Positions 18,064 through 28,545 are shown, numbered from the stretch's first letter. The stretch is 43,035 nt of DNA from an uncultured Bacteroidota bacterium (GCA_903854725.1 CAINWZ010000143.1:1-43035), one strand, 5' to 3'. The notes: generated by a model not told the origin, from the letters alone. Numbers and translations are program-made.

Positions 18064-19542
18064 ATGGCAAAGGAACTAACTACAAGGGCGCAGGATTATT
18101 CACAATGGTATAACGACCTCGTTATTAAAGGGGAGTTGGCGGACTATAGCGCCGTGAGGGGATGTATGGTCATTAAGCCTTATGGTTATGCTTTATGGGA
18201 GAATATGCGCGATGTCTTAGACAAAATGTTCAAGGATACTGGTCACCAAAATGCCTATTTCCCATTATTTGTGCCAAAATCGCTTTTTGAGGCTGAGGAA
18301 AAAAATGCAGAAGGCTTTGCAAAAGAGTGTGCCGTTGTTACCCATTATAGATTAATTGCAGATCCAAACAATAAAGGAAAGCTTATGGTAGATCCAGAAG
18401 CTAAATTAGAAGAAGAGTTAATTGTACGTCCAACAAGTGAGGCTATTATTTGGAATACCTATAAAACATGGATTCAGTCTTATCGCGATTTACCCATCTT
18501 AGTAAATCAATGGGCGAATGTAGTTAGATGGGAAATGCGCACGCGTTTATTTTTACGTACTGCCGAATTTTTATGGCAGGAAGGACATACAGCGCATGCA
18601 ACAGCAGTGGAAGCAGTTGCAGAAACGGTGCAAATGTTAAATGTCTATGCCGATTTTGTAGAAAATTGGATGGCAGTTCCTGTCTTAAAAGGCGTTAAAA
18701 CAGCCAACGAACGTTTTGCAGGTGCAGAAGATACTTATTGTATTGAAGCGTTGATGCAGGATGGAAAAGCTTTGCAAGCAGGCACCTCACATTTTTTAGG
18801 TCAAAATTTTGCTAAAGCATTTGATGTAAAATTTAGTGATCAAAATAATAAACAAGAATATGTTTGGGCAACTAGTTGGGGTGTAAGTACACGTTTAATT
18901 GGTGGCTTGGTGATGACACATAGTGATGATGAAGGATTGGTTTTACCTCCAAGAATTGCGCCTATTCAAGTAGTGATTGTTCCCATTTATAAAGGAGAAG
19001 AACAAAAACAAGTGTTGGATGAGAAAGTAGGGGAAATGGTTAAATCCTTTAAGGCTGCAGGTATTAGAGTGAAGTATGATAATTCTGATCATGCAAGACC
19101 AGGATGGAAATTTGCAGAATATGAATTAAAAGGTGTTCCTATTAGAATTGCTATTGGCGCCAGAGATTTAGAGAACAAGCAAGTTGAATTAGCGCGCCGT
19201 GATACCAAAGAAAAAGCTGCGGTTGCTATGGAAGGATTAACGCAAACGGTTGAAAATTTATTAGTAGAAATTCAAAATAATTTATTTGAACGCGCTAAAA
19301 AATATCGTGATGAGCATATTACCAAAGTTGATACTTGGGAAGAGTTTATGCAAGTACTAGATACAAAGGGTGGTTTTATTTCAGCACATTGGGATGGAAG
19401 CGCTGATACAGAAGATAAGATTAAAGAATTAGCGAAGGCTACTATTCGTTGTATACCCTTAGACAATCCATTGGAAAATGGAAAATGTGTTTTAACAGGT
19501 AATGCATCAACACAACGTGTTCTATTTGCTAGAGCCTACTAA
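18064..19542 (+). CDS. proS: Prolyl-tRNA synthetase
   Basis: 492 aa; [83 protein letters not shown]. Confidence 0.95.
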   Translation: MAKELTTRAQDYSQWYNDLVIKGELADYSAVRGCMVIKPYGYALWENMRDVLDKMFKDTGHQNAYFPLFVPKSLFEAEEKNAEGFAKECAVVTHYRLIADPNNKGKLMVDPEAKLEEELIVRPTSEAIIWNTYKTWIQSYRDLPILVNQWANVVRWEMRTRLFLRTAEFLWQEGHTAHATAVEAVAETVQMLNVYADFVENWMAVPVLKGVKTANERFAGAEDTYCIEALMQDGKALQAGTSHFLGQNFAKAFDVKFSDQNNKQEYVWATSWGVSTRLIGGLVMTHSDDEGLVLPPRIAPIQVVIVPIYKGEEQKQVLDEKVGEMVKSFKAAGIRVKYDNSDHARPGWKFAEYELKGVPIRIAIGARDLENKQVELARRDTKEKAAVAMEGLTQTVENLLVEIQNNLFERAKKYRDEHITKVDTWEEFMQVLDTKGGFISAHWDGSADTEDKIKELAKATIRCIPLDNPLENGKCVLTGNASTQRVLFARAY

Positions 19543-19562
19543 GTCATTAGTTTTCAAATTCA

Positions 19563-20267
19563 ATGCGACAAAAACCAATACCTGATGCACTCTTACCTTA
19601 TTTAGAAGGGAAGGTATTGCTTTTAGATAAGCCACTTCAATGGACATCTTTTGATATTGTAAAAAAAGTGCGCAATCTAACACGCATCATTAAAGTGGGA
19701 CACGCAGGAACCCTTGATCCATTAGCTACTGGACTACTTATTATTTGTACAGGGAAGTTTACCAAACAAATAAATACTTATATGGGTATGACCAAAGAAT
19801 ATACCGGCACTTTGGTCTTAGGCGCGACTACACCTACTTACGATTTAGAATCGGAGCCAGAAAATTTTAAAAGTACTACAGCAGTAACTGAAACAGCCAT
19901 TCGCAATGCAACCTTTCCTTTTATGGGAGAAATTTTACAAATGCCTCCACAACATTCTGCGATAAAAAAAGATGGAAAAAGATTATATGAATCTGCAAGA
20001 TTAGGTATTGAAGTGAAAGTAGATCCTAGAAAAATAACGATAGAAAGTTTTGAGATTACTAAAATAGAGATGCCTCATGTACATTTTAAAGTAGTCTGTT
20101 CAACAGGTACGTATATTAGAAGTTTAGTCAAAGACTTTGGGGAGGCTTTACAAGTAGGTGCTTATATGAGTGCACTTCGTAGAACAAAAATTGGTGAGTT
20201 TGATGTAACTAATGCCATGCAATGGCAGGACTTAGAAACGGAAATCCATTCCTTATTGAAACAATAG
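19563..20267 (+). CDS. truB: tRNA pseudouridine(55) synthase
   Basis: 234 aa; LLLDKPLQWTSFDIVKKVRN, GHAGTLDPLATGLLIICTGKFTK, CSTGTYIRSLVKDFGE. Confidence 0.94.
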   Translation: MRQKPIPDALLPYLEGKVLLLDKPLQWTSFDIVKKVRNLTRIIKVGHAGTLDPLATGLLIICTGKFTKQINTYMGMTKEYTGTLVLGATTPTYDLESEPENFKSTTAVTETAIRNATFPFMGEILQMPPQHSAIKKDGKRLYESARLGIEVKVDPRKITIESFEITKIEMPHVHFKVVCSTGTYIRSLVKDFGEALQVGAYMSALRRTKIGEFDVTNAMQWQDLETEIHSLLKQ

Positions 20268-20269
20268 CA

Positions 20270-22651
20270 TTAAAAGGGAAGACCAATTCCAAATTGCAGT
20301 GCGTAATTATTTACTTTGATCCCATTCGGTTTTACCTCCGCCCATTTAAAATTTCCAATATCTAACCAACCATCATTTTGAAGACGAGTAGGGTCTTTCA
20401 TTTTAAGCGCGTAATCTATTCTTATAATAAAATAGTTGAAGTCAAGTCTAAGGCCCGTTCCTATGCCTACCGCAATATCTTTATATAATTTATCTAATTT
20501 AAAACCCGCGGCAGGATCTTGTTCTGTTTCTCTTGTGTTCCAGATATTTCCTATATCAGTAAATAAAGCAGATCCAATTTTATAAGAGCCCCATTGAAAT
20601 AAGGGAAAGCGATATTCTACATTCGTTTCTAATTGTAAATCACCAAAACGATCAAAGCTTTGGCTTTTTAAACTAGTATCATAAAACTGAGAACTACCTA
20701 ATCCCAGTTGCCTCAAACCCCAAGCACGCATACTATAAGGGCCGCCTGCTGTAAATTGTTTAAAGAAAGGCAATTGACCTTTTAAGACAGGGTCGTTGCT
20801 ATAGTTATTGCCCCAACCACCCATAAAACGCAAAGCTAATTCTGTGTATTTATATTTGTAAAGTTTTCTTACTTCTATTTCAGCTTTAATATATCTATAA
20901 ATATGAGATTGAACACTAGTGGATAATCCTAATAAGCCACCTGCTTCTTCGATGCCTATTCTTAAATAATTATTTTGATTGGGTTTTTGCAAAGAAGGTC
21001 CTTGATGTAAATAGTTAAATGTTTGGCTTATCACATTTCCCTCATTAAAAGAAGAGCGTAAAAAAGGATTTAACAATAATAAGCTATCTAATTTGGCAAG
21101 TTTTTTAATGTGATATAATTCTACATTGATAGGCTTGTAGGTCCAAGTGTCTTCGGCTCCGTTGATATTTTTCTTTATTTCATAGCCCCAATTGGTGGTA
21201 AAAGATTGAAGTTGATAATAATTTAATCTATCAATGTATGCGCCATTTAAGGAAAAGGTAGTTCGGGTGCGATTAGGATAAGTGGTTTGTTTGGGTACAA
21301 AAGGAATTATTAAATTAGGGAAGCTATAAGTATGCCCCAGATTCCATAATAAAGTTTGTGTTAAATTTTGACTACCATTATTGACGTTTAATTCAATACC
21401 TGTTCTGGCACTGGTAATGGAAGAAATTGATTTTTTTTGTACGTTTCTATCTCGATAGGTAACACTTGTAGAAAGACCTAATAAATTACCTGATATCAAT
21501 TGCGAATTATTCTTACTTCCTTCCACATCAAAATTAAAGCTATGTCTTAAGGAAGGTACCAAAAAATAATGCAGATAAACGCTATCATTTTGAAGTGTAG
21601 TTCTTGCATCTATTTGTTGCCAAGCACCAAGACCACTGAAGTTATTAAGTGTTTGGTAATATAATTTTTCGTTAAATAAGTCACCTTTTTTTATAATGGA
21701 CTGTTCTTCAAACAAAGAAGAGGCAAATTTTCGGGTAGTATAATTTTGAATAATATTTTTATACGATTCTTGTTGTGGTAATTGTTTTGTTAAGATACTG
21801 TCTGGATTATCAGCTAATTTTAAATCAGTGTAAAAAATTTGTTGTCCAATGGGATATTGCTTTAATTCGGAAGCACTATTTTTACGTAATTGAAAGCTAA
21901 GTTTCCAATTAGGGTGTTCGCTTTGTGCTTGTTTGGCAAGATTAACTTGATTGATTTGACCCATCGGGTCTAAGTTCAGTTCCATTAATTGCTGATTCAA
22001 GGTATCTACTTCCGCAAATATTTTTTCTTTTGTAAAATAATAATAACCATTGGCTCTAAATAATTCTACCAATCTATCCAGCTCGTTATTTATAGATTCG
22101 TTTGAATAAGCCATTCCTTTTTTTACGTATGCCTCCCCGCTATTTCTATTGGCAATGGATTGTAAAAGGGTATCATTTAACTCGTATACTACAGTGTCGA
22201 TAATTGTTTTCTTATTCAATTGAATTTCCATGGTTAGATGCGCTCTCCATTCTTCATTAATGGTATCTACTTTTACAATGGGGGTTAATAAAGGATGATT
22301 GTATCCTTTGGTGGCTAAATATATTTTCATAAACTGACTAGTACGTTCCAGTTTATCTTCTTGTAGGCGCAGTGGTTGAAGTAGGGTGTTAAAAAAACCA
22401 AATTGACGCACTTGTCTTGCTTTGATGCTATCATCCCAATAATTGGCTAAATCTATGGCAAGTGTTTGTTGCTCAATTTTATTGTCATCATCTTTAATAA
22501 CTACTTTATTGTCAAAAACAAAGCTCATTTGCTTTGGATAGTCATGAATTACGGCTTTTTTCAAGTCTGCACATGCATTTAATAAAAATAAAAGGCCAAG
22601 TAAGTAAAATCTTGACAAGAAACTAATATTTTTAAGCTTCCGTAATTGCAT
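20270..22651 (-). CDS. BamA/TamA-family outer membrane lipoprotein (TamL-like)
   Basis: Lipobox LLFLLNACADLKKA; large C-terminal barrel with FTAGGPYSMRAWGLRQLG, LETNVEYRFPLFQWGSYKIGSALFTDIGNIW, GIGTGLRLDFNYFIIRIDYALKMKDPTR. Start MQLRKLKN at 22651 preferred over the ORF-track start at 22678. Confidence 0.85.
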   Translation of the reverse strand: MQLRKLKNISFLSRFYLLGLLFLLNACADLKKAVIHDYPKQMSFVFDNKVVIKDDDNKIEQQTLAIDLANYWDDSIKARQVRQFGFFNTLLQPLRLQEDKLERTSQFMKIYLATKGYNHPLLTPIVKVDTINEEWRAHLTMEIQLNKKTIIDTVVYELNDTLLQSIANRNSGEAYVKKGMAYSNESINNELDRLVELFRANGYYYFTKEKIFAEVDTLNQQLMELNLDPMGQINQVNLAKQAQSEHPNWKLSFQLRKNSASELKQYPIGQQIFYTDLKLADNPDSILTKQLPQQESYKNIIQNYTTRKFASSLFEEQSIIKKGDLFNEKLYYQTLNNFSGLGAWQQIDARTTLQNDSVYLHYFLVPSLRHSFNFDVEGSKNNSQLISGNLLGLSTSVTYRDRNVQKKSISSITSARTGIELNVNNGSQNLTQTLLWNLGHTYSFPNLIIPFVPKQTTYPNRTRTTFSLNGAYIDRLNYYQLQSFTTNWGYEIKKNINGAEDTWTYKPINVELYHIKKLAKLDSLLLLNPFLRSSFNEGNVISQTFNYLHQGPSLQKPNQNNYLRIGIEEAGGLLGLSTSVQSHIYRYIKAEIEVRKLYKYKYTELALRFMGGWGNNYSNDPVLKGQLPFFKQFTAGGPYSMRAWGLRQLGLGSSQFYDTSLKSQSFDRFGDLQLETNVEYRFPLFQWGSYKIGSALFTDIGNIWNTRETEQDPAAGFKLDKLYKDIAVGIGTGLRLDFNYFIIRIDYALKMKDPTRLQNDGWLDIGNFKWAEVKPNGIKVNNYALQFGIGLPF

Positions 22652-22655
22652 GTAA

Positions 22656-23396
22656 ATGATAAATAATAGTGAGCTCAAATATATTCAATCTTTTGCCCAT
22701 AAAAAACATTGGGCTGAAGAATCTGTGTTTATTGTAGAAGGGCCTAAAATGTTGCAGGAGTTATTGGCTTCGGATTGGGTGATACGCAAAATTATCGCCT
22801 TGCCCTCTTGGATTCAGTCACAGGGTCATTTACCTGCTGAAGTGGTGGAAGTAGATGAGATCATGTTAGCAAGGTTAAGCCTCTTGCAAACACCTAATCA
22901 AGTAATGGCCATAGTTGAAAAGAAGGTAGTAGCTACACCGCTTGTTTTTAAGGGAAAAGCTACTTTATTATTAGATGGGATTCAAGATCCTGGTAATTTA
23001 GGTACTATCATAAGGACAGCTGATTGGTTTGGAATCCATCAAATTGTAGTTTCTGAGGATACGGCTGGATGGTATAATCCAAAAGTTATTCAAAGCACCA
23101 TGGGGAGTTGCTTTAGAGTTGGCATCGTATCGATGGATTTACAAGCATTGCTTCAATCTAATGTAAAAAATTCCACTGTATTACCTGTTTATGGAGCAGT
23201 ATTAACTGGCAATTCAATTAATGAAACTAAAATGGCAGCTGCCAATTTTATATTAATTGGCAATGAATCAAAGGGTGTTAGAGAAAATTTACTTTCCTAT
23301 ATTTCCAACCCTATTGCTATTCCAAGAATTGGAGAAGCAGAATCTCTTAATGCCGCAGTGGCTACTGGCATTATTTTAGCAAAATTGAAAGCTTAA
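22656..23396 (+). CDS. TrmH/SpoU-family RNA 2'-O-methyltransferase
   Basis: 246 aa; LLLDGIQDPGNLGTIIRTADWFGIHQIVVSEDTAGWYNPKVIQSTMGS, FILIGNESKGVRENLLS, IPRIGEAESLNAAVATGIIL. Confidence 0.92.
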   Translation: MINNSELKYIQSFAHKKHWAEESVFIVEGPKMLQELLASDWVIRKIIALPSWIQSQGHLPAEVVEVDEIMLARLSLLQTPNQVMAIVEKKVVATPLVFKGKATLLLDGIQDPGNLGTIIRTADWFGIHQIVVSEDTAGWYNPKVIQSTMGSCFRVGIVSMDLQALLQSNVKNSTVLPVYGAVLTGNSINETKMAAANFILIGNESKGVRENLLSYISNPIAIPRIGEAESLNAAVATGIILAKLKA

Positions 23397-24589
23397 TCAA
23401 ATTGAATGGCTTTTGCAGGAGAAATTTTCTTGATCCATAAAGTGGGTAGCAAGAATGAGATATAACTTATTACTGCAGTACCTATAATGACGCTACTAAT
23501 TTGAATCGTATCCATTTTAATAGGTAAGGTTTTAATAAAGTAAGCCGATTCGTCTAATTGTATCCAACCCAATTTTTGTTGTAGTAAAGAAAGGCCAAGG
23601 CCGATGAGGGCCCCTAGTAGAATTCCTGTCCAACAGATAAAACTAGCTTGGTATAAAAATATTTTTCTAATTAAATTTTGAGACGCGCCTAAGGCTGTTA
23701 GTGTGCCAATCATAGTAACTCTTTCCAACATTAAAATAAATAAACAAGTGAGGAGGTTAATGACAGCAATGATAAGCATAATGGCAATGGTCACATTTCT
23801 ATTAATTGTTTGAACGCCAATCCAATCAAAAATTTGAGGATAATAATCGGAAATGGAAGTAGCTACCCAGTTTTCAGGTAAGCTTTTTTGTAACCATTGT
23901 GTAGTAGATGGTATCGCTGCTTCTTTGTTGACGACAATCGAGTAGCCTTCTACTAGTTGGTTATTATTGAGTTGTTGTAATAATTTTAAATCGACTAATA
24001 TAAATTGGTTGTCATATTCTTCGATACCAGAGTGATATAGCCCAGCTACTTTTAATTTTCTTTGTTGAACCGATCCTGTATTTAAAAAGTAAAGTCTAAT
24101 AGTAGCGCCAATTTTGATATTGAGTTTAGTAGCAATATTGTCTGAAATAATAATTTCGTCGGAAATGCTATCTTTTAAATCTCCCTTTTTGGAAGAAAAA
24201 CCACCACCACTTTTGATAAAAGGTATTTCTGTATCGGTAGGTATTCCTCTTGCTACAACGCCTTCAATATCTTGTTCAAAAGACAATACTGTTGATTGAT
24301 TCAAGAAGGGCGTAATGCTAGTAATTGTTTTATTTGCTTGTATTTTAGCAATTGAATTGTTGTCTATACTTTGTGGTGCGCCGTTCACAGAAGCTACACG
24401 AATATGACCCCAAAATTGATATACTTTATGGGCAATTGTTTCTTGAAATCCATTGACAATGGAAAAGGTAAGTAATATGGCTGCAACACTTATGGCAGTA
24501 GCTGCAATAGAGAGTCTAACTATAAAGCGCGTATAGTTTTTCTGTTTTTGAAAACTAATTCTTTTTGCTATTTCAAAGGCGGTAGACAA
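23393..24589 (-). CDS. FtsX-like ABC transporter permease (LolC/LolE-like architecture)
   Basis: 398 aa; N-terminal TM, periplasmic domain, then TM cluster with INLLTCLFILMLERVTMIGTLTALGASQNLIRKIFLYQ. Confidence 0.87.
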   Translation of the reverse strand: MSTAFEIAKRISFQKQKNYTRFIVRLSIAATAISVAAILLTFSIVNGFQETIAHKVYQFWGHIRVASVNGAPQSIDNNSIAKIQANKTITSITPFLNQSTVLSFEQDIEGVVARGIPTDTEIPFIKSGGGFSSKKGDLKDSISDEIIISDNIATKLNIKIGATIRLYFLNTGSVQQRKLKVAGLYHSGIEEYDNQFILVDLKLLQQLNNNQLVEGYSIVVNKEAAIPSTTQWLQKSLPENWVATSISDYYPQIFDWIGVQTINRNVTIAIMLIIAVINLLTCLFILMLERVTMIGTLTALGASQNLIRKIFLYQASFICWTGILLGALIGLGLSLLQQKLGWIQLDESAYFIKTLPIKMDTIQISSVIIGTAVISYISFLLPTLWIKKISPAKAIQFD

Positions 24590-24674
24590 TGCGTAATTTT
24601 TAACAAATCTAGTTTTTTCTGTTTATAAATTAGGATTAAAAGGGTAGTTTCGTAGAGACCAAATACCTGGGTAC

Positions 24675-25952
24675 ATGATAATAAGATGTTTAATGGCCAC
24701 TTTGCTTTTAGGAGCTTGCTGTCTTAAGGCAAGCAGTCAAATAAATCCTGATAGTATTTATCAAAAGGGTATACATACTGTTTTAATGCATCCTATCAAT
24801 AAACCCTTAGCGATCCCTGTAGTATCACTCAATGAGCTTACCCCTATACAAATAAGTTTTGATGACTTCAAAACCGAGTACCAGGACTATTATTTTTCGG
24901 TAGAATTAAGAAACGCAGACTGGTCAGTGGCCAATCTAAGCACTTTCGATTATTTGCAAGGGTTTAATCAAAATAAAATAAATCAGTTTACGGTTTCTTC
25001 TATAGCGACACAGCCTTACTATCATTATCAATTTACTTTTCCCAATGCCAATTGCAAGCCCACGCAGTCTGGAAATTATGTAATTAAAGTATATAAAAAT
25101 GGAAATGCTAGTGAGATTGTTTTTACAAAACGTTTTTTTGTAACTGAAGACCAAGTGAGTGTTGCTGCCATGGTACAAGAACCTTTTGATGGTGTGATAT
25201 CTAGGTCCCATCAAAAAATACAATTTATTTTAGATGTAAAAAAAATACCCTTTTTTCAAACAGATCAAATGGCGGTTCAAGTTGTACAAAATTTTAGGTA
25301 TAATGATGCGGCAACGGTATCGGCTCCAACTTTTATAAGAGGAAACTTATTAGAATATAATAGTGAAGATCAATTCATTTTTCCTGCAGGCAAGGAAGCA
25401 AGATGGCTAGACTTACAAAGCCTTAGATTGCGCTCGGATAGAATCGCCGATTTTGATAATAAAGGAACTATCACAAAAGTCATACTTAAGCCGGATGTAT
25501 CAAGGGCTAGTTCGGCTTATTATACTTTTAATGATTTAAATGGAAATTTTATTATCTCTAATACTGAATCACTTCAAAGTGACAATCAAAACGATTATGC
25601 AACAGTACAATTTACTTATTTGCCAAAGGATCAAATTCCTTTTATGGGTCAAAAATTATATCTAGCAGGTGCGTTCACTAACAATAAATTAGATCAGGAT
25701 GCCGAAATGATTTTTGATGCAAAGTTGGGAATTTATCAAAAAACATTGCTTTTAAAACAAGGCTATTATAGTTACAACTATATTCTTAGAGACAATAATG
25801 GGGCTAATTTTATGAATGATTTTGCCGAAACAGAAGGCAATCATTGGGAGACAGAAAACAACTATTCTATTATAGTTTATTATAGGCCGCCAGGCGCTAG
25901 ACATGATCATATCATTGGTTTTGGGGCCGTAAATTCAAAACAAAATTGGTAG
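24675..25952 (+). CDS. Type IX secretion system plug protein-like (DUF5103)
   Basis: 425 aa; secreted; ISFDDFKTEYQDYYFSVELRNADWSVANLSTFDYLQGFNQNKINQF and EGNHWETENNYSIIVYYRPPGARHDHIIGFGAVNS fit DUF5103. Confidence 0.8.
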   Translation: MIIRCLMATLLLGACCLKASSQINPDSIYQKGIHTVLMHPINKPLAIPVVSLNELTPIQISFDDFKTEYQDYYFSVELRNADWSVANLSTFDYLQGFNQNKINQFTVSSIATQPYYHYQFTFPNANCKPTQSGNYVIKVYKNGNASEIVFTKRFFVTEDQVSVAAMVQEPFDGVISRSHQKIQFILDVKKIPFFQTDQMAVQVVQNFRYNDAATVSAPTFIRGNLLEYNSEDQFIFPAGKEARWLDLQSLRLRSDRIADFDNKGTITKVILKPDVSRASSAYYTFNDLNGNFIISNTESLQSDNQNDYATVQFTYLPKDQIPFMGQKLYLAGAFTNNKLDQDAEMIFDAKLGIYQKTLLLKQGYYSYNYILRDNNGANFMNDFAETEGNHWETENNYSIIVYYRPPGARHDHIIGFGAVNSKQNW

Positions 25953-25963
25953 TATTTTTTTGC

Positions 25964-25971
25964 TATATTTG
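25964..25971 (+). promoter_or_regulatory. Putative -7 box TATATTTG for the SRP RNA
   Basis: Exact TAnnTTTG match 4 bp before the first base of the terminal SRP RNA helix. Confidence 0.6.
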
Positions 25972-25975
25972 CACC

Positions 25976-26076
25976 GGCAGGTCTTGCACGGCCAGCTCCT
26001 GCTGAAACTCCCCAGGGTAGGAATACAGCAAGGATAAGCGGTTGAGCGGTGCGATGCAAGTAGCCTGCCATTTTTT
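25976..26076 (+). ncRNA. ffs: Bacterial signal recognition particle RNA (small, 4.5S type) with terminal T-run
   Basis: GGCAGG (25976-25981) pairs with CCTGCC (26064-26069); inner TTGCA/TGCAA; SRP core CTGCTGAAACTCCCCAGGGTAGGAATACAGCAAGG with GGAA tetraloop; ends in TTTTTT. Confidence 0.88.
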
Positions 26077-26112
26077 ATTTTTGGTAGATAATAATTATTA
26101 AAAACAATTTGT

Positions 26113-26763
26113 ATGAAATTTTTCATTGACACAGGTAATCTAGCTCAAATTAAAGAGGCCAATGACTTAGGTATTTTAGATGGTGTGACGACTAATCCAA
26201 GTTTAATGGCGCAAGTGGGCGTTAAAGGTGAAGCAGCCATTGCAGCTCATTATAAAGCTATTTGTGAATTGGTAAATGGAGATATTAGTGCGGAAGTATT
26301 GTCTACCGATTTTGCTACCATGGTGGAAGAGGGCAAAAAACTAGCTGCTATTCACAAAAACATAGTAGTGAAAGTACCCATGATTAAAGATGGCATTAAA
26401 GCTATTAAGTGGTTTACTGATAATGGCATTCGAACCAACTGTACTTTAGTTTTCTCTGCAGGGCAAGCTATTTTAGCTGCTAAAGCAGGAGCAACTTATG
26501 TTTCTCCTTTTATTGGTAGAATTGATGACAGCAGTTGGGATGGAATGGAATTAATTGGTCAAATTAGACATATATACGACATACAAGGTTTCAATACACA
26601 AATATTAGCCGCTTCTATTCGAAATGCTTTACATATTGTGAAGGCAGCTGAAGCTGGAGCAGATGTTTGTACTTGCCCTTTAGATTCAATTTTAGGATTG
26701 TTAAAGCATCCTTTAACCGATATAGGCTTAGCGAAGTTCTTAGAAGATGCTAAAAAAATGTAA
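26113..26763 (+). CDS. Transaldolase / fructose-6-phosphate aldolase-like (TalC/FSA type)
   Basis: 216 aa; MKFFIDTGNLAQIKEANDLGILDGVTTNPSLMAQ, KVPMIKDGIKAIKWF, TNCTLVFSAGQAILAAKAGATYVSPFIGRIDD. Confidence 0.93.
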   Translation: MKFFIDTGNLAQIKEANDLGILDGVTTNPSLMAQVGVKGEAAIAAHYKAICELVNGDISAEVLSTDFATMVEEGKKLAAIHKNIVVKVPMIKDGIKAIKWFTDNGIRTNCTLVFSAGQAILAAKAGATYVSPFIGRIDDSSWDGMELIGQIRHIYDIQGFNTQILAASIRNALHIVKAAEAGADVCTCPLDSILGLLKHPLTDIGLAKFLEDAKKM

Positions 26764-26784
26764 GTCTTTTTAGCTCTTTATTTT

Positions 26785-26815
26785 AAAAGCCCCAGGAATA
26801 TCTTGGGGCTTTTTT
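26785..26815. terminator. Intrinsic terminator between convergent genes
   Basis: AAAAGCCCCAGGAATATCTTGGGGCTTTTTT stem-loop with flanking A/T runs. Confidence 0.88.
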
Positions 26816-27485
26816 ATTGATGCTTTAATGCTTCGCGTTTTGATAAATTGGAAAGTTGCGGATGCGTTTTGATAAACCCTTTTACCCATTTAGCATCGGA
26901 ATAAGCATAAGCGCGTAAAGCCCAGCCAATGGCTTTGCGGATAAAAAAGTTTTCTTCCAATGCACAATGTTCAATATACTTGGTAAGTAGTTGCGTATTG
27001 GTTTTGTCCTTATACATGAGTTGAAATAAAATACTCATTCTTTGAAGCCAAATATTGCTTGACTTATTCCATTTAGAAGTGGTGGGCTTTATATATGCTG
27101 GAAATTGGGTAAAGAATTTTCCAATGACATGCGAGTTGGTGCTATCCACCGAGTCCCACCAACTATTATGGGTAATCATCCACTCAATTAATGGAAGGGT
27201 TTGCTTTGACCATAGTTTTTTATGATAGCCTAAAAGCTCTATAGCAAAATAATGCATTTCTCTTTGTGGTGCAGCAAAGCATTCTTTAATAAGTGTAGTT
27301 AATTCTTTATGCGTGCTGATGGGATTTGCTTTATAAAATTCCTTACACAATTTTCTTCTTATAGGTGTTTTAATTCCATAAAATTCAAATTGGTTGAGCA
27401 TATAGGCCTTAGCACCTTTAGAAACCGTAGCGTTTTTATGGAATGCAAAAACTTTTTGAATGGCTATCAAGTGCGGGTGTGCCAT
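26814..27485 (-). CDS. DNA alkylation repair protein (AlkD-like HEAT-repeat family)
   Basis: FEFYGIKTPIRRKLCKEFYK, WSKQTLPLIEWMITHNSWWDSVDSTNSHVIGKFF, EENFFIRKAIGWALRAYAYSDAKWV. MAHPH start at 27485 avoids overlap with the upstream gene. Confidence 0.87.
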   Translation of the reverse strand: MAHPHLIAIQKVFAFHKNATVSKGAKAYMLNQFEFYGIKTPIRRKLCKEFYKANPISTHKELTTLIKECFAAPQREMHYFAIELLGYHKKLWSKQTLPLIEWMITHNSWWDSVDSTNSHVIGKFFTQFPAYIKPTTSKWNKSSNIWLQRMSILFQLMYKDKTNTQLLTKYIEHCALEENFFIRKAIGWALRAYAYSDAKWVKGFIKTHPQLSNLSKREALKHQ

Positions 27486-27492
27486 ATTAGGT

Positions 27493-28530
27493 TTAGATTT
27501 CAAATATTTTTCCTTGGGCAAAGCTTGCTCTTGCTGCTTCTAAGATGCGTATAATGTCTGTGCCATGTTTTGCTGAAGTAGGTACGGGTTCGTTATGGTT
27601 TATAGCGTAAGCCATTTTCTCATAAAAGGTTCCATAATTTCCAGCTAAACTAGGGATGCTTTCCGTACTTATTTTTCCATCGGTATCAGTACTTAATATA
27701 CCCCATTTTTCTTTGGCTTCCACTCCCCAATTGGGGGTATTGGGTTTTTTACCTGCGAGTAAATCGTCTTCTTGTATATCGGCTCGGTATTTTATAAAGC
27801 AACCCTTGGTGCCATAAATTTTATAAGCAGGTAATTGTTGCATGTATACCATGCCACTGGTTAATAAAATTCTGTGGGTAGGGTAATATAAAAGCAATGT
27901 AAAATAATCATCAACTTGCCCCACTTTTCTGGTGGTTCTAACATCTGCAAAAACAGAACTTGGCATACCGCTTAATAGTATGGCTTGGTCTACTAAGTGC
28001 GGGCCTAAATCAAATAATACACCTGAGCCTGGGGTATTGGTTTCCTTATGTACTTTAGGGCTTAAGGTGGTTCTATATCTTTCAAAAGATATTTGGATAT
28101 CTAAAAATGCTCCAATTTTATCTTCTGCAATTAATTTTTGTAGGGTTAAAAAATCGGCGTCGTATCTTCTGTTATGATAAACTGCTAATTTTAAATTTAG
28201 TTTTTGTGCTAAAGCGTCTAGCTCTTCTGCTTCTTTAACAGTCACCGTAAATGCTTTTTCTGTTACTACATGTTTGCCTGCAATTAGCGCTCGCTTCGTA
28301 TACTCGTAATGCGTATCGTTGGGTGTATTGACAACCACTAATTGAATCGTAGGGTCTTCTAAAATTTCTTCATAGCTCCCAAATGATTTTGTATTTGGAT
28401 AAATGGCTTGAATATTTTTTTGACTTCTTTCCCAGCATCCTACTAAATGATAATGGGGGTTCGTGTCAATAAAGGGAGCATGAAAAAGCTTTCCGCTCAT
28501 GCCAAAAGAAACAAGTGCTGTATTAATCAT
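27493..28530 (-). CDS. Gfo/Idh/MocA-family oxidoreductase
   Basis: 345 aa; VVVNTPNDTHYEYTKRALIAGKHVVTEKAFTVTVKEAEEL, GSGVLFDLGPHLVDQAILLSG. Confidence 0.9.
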   Translation of the reverse strand: MINTALVSFGMSGKLFHAPFIDTNPHYHLVGCWERSQKNIQAIYPNTKSFGSYEEILEDPTIQLVVVNTPNDTHYEYTKRALIAGKHVVTEKAFTVTVKEAEELDALAQKLNLKLAVYHNRRYDADFLTLQKLIAEDKIGAFLDIQISFERYRTTLSPKVHKETNTPGSGVLFDLGPHLVDQAILLSGMPSSVFADVRTTRKVGQVDDYFTLLLYYPTHRILLTSGMVYMQQLPAYKIYGTKGCFIKYRADIQEDDLLAGKKPNTPNWGVEAKEKWGILSTDTDGKISTESIPSLAGNYGTFYEKMAYAINHNEPVPTSAKHGTDIIRILEAARASFAQGKIFEI

Positions 28531-28545
28531 GTATTAAAGGTAAAA

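Noticed and set aside
25935-26132. 65-aa minus-strand ORF
   Set aside because: Lies antisense to the SRP RNA and flanking starts/ends; no domain.
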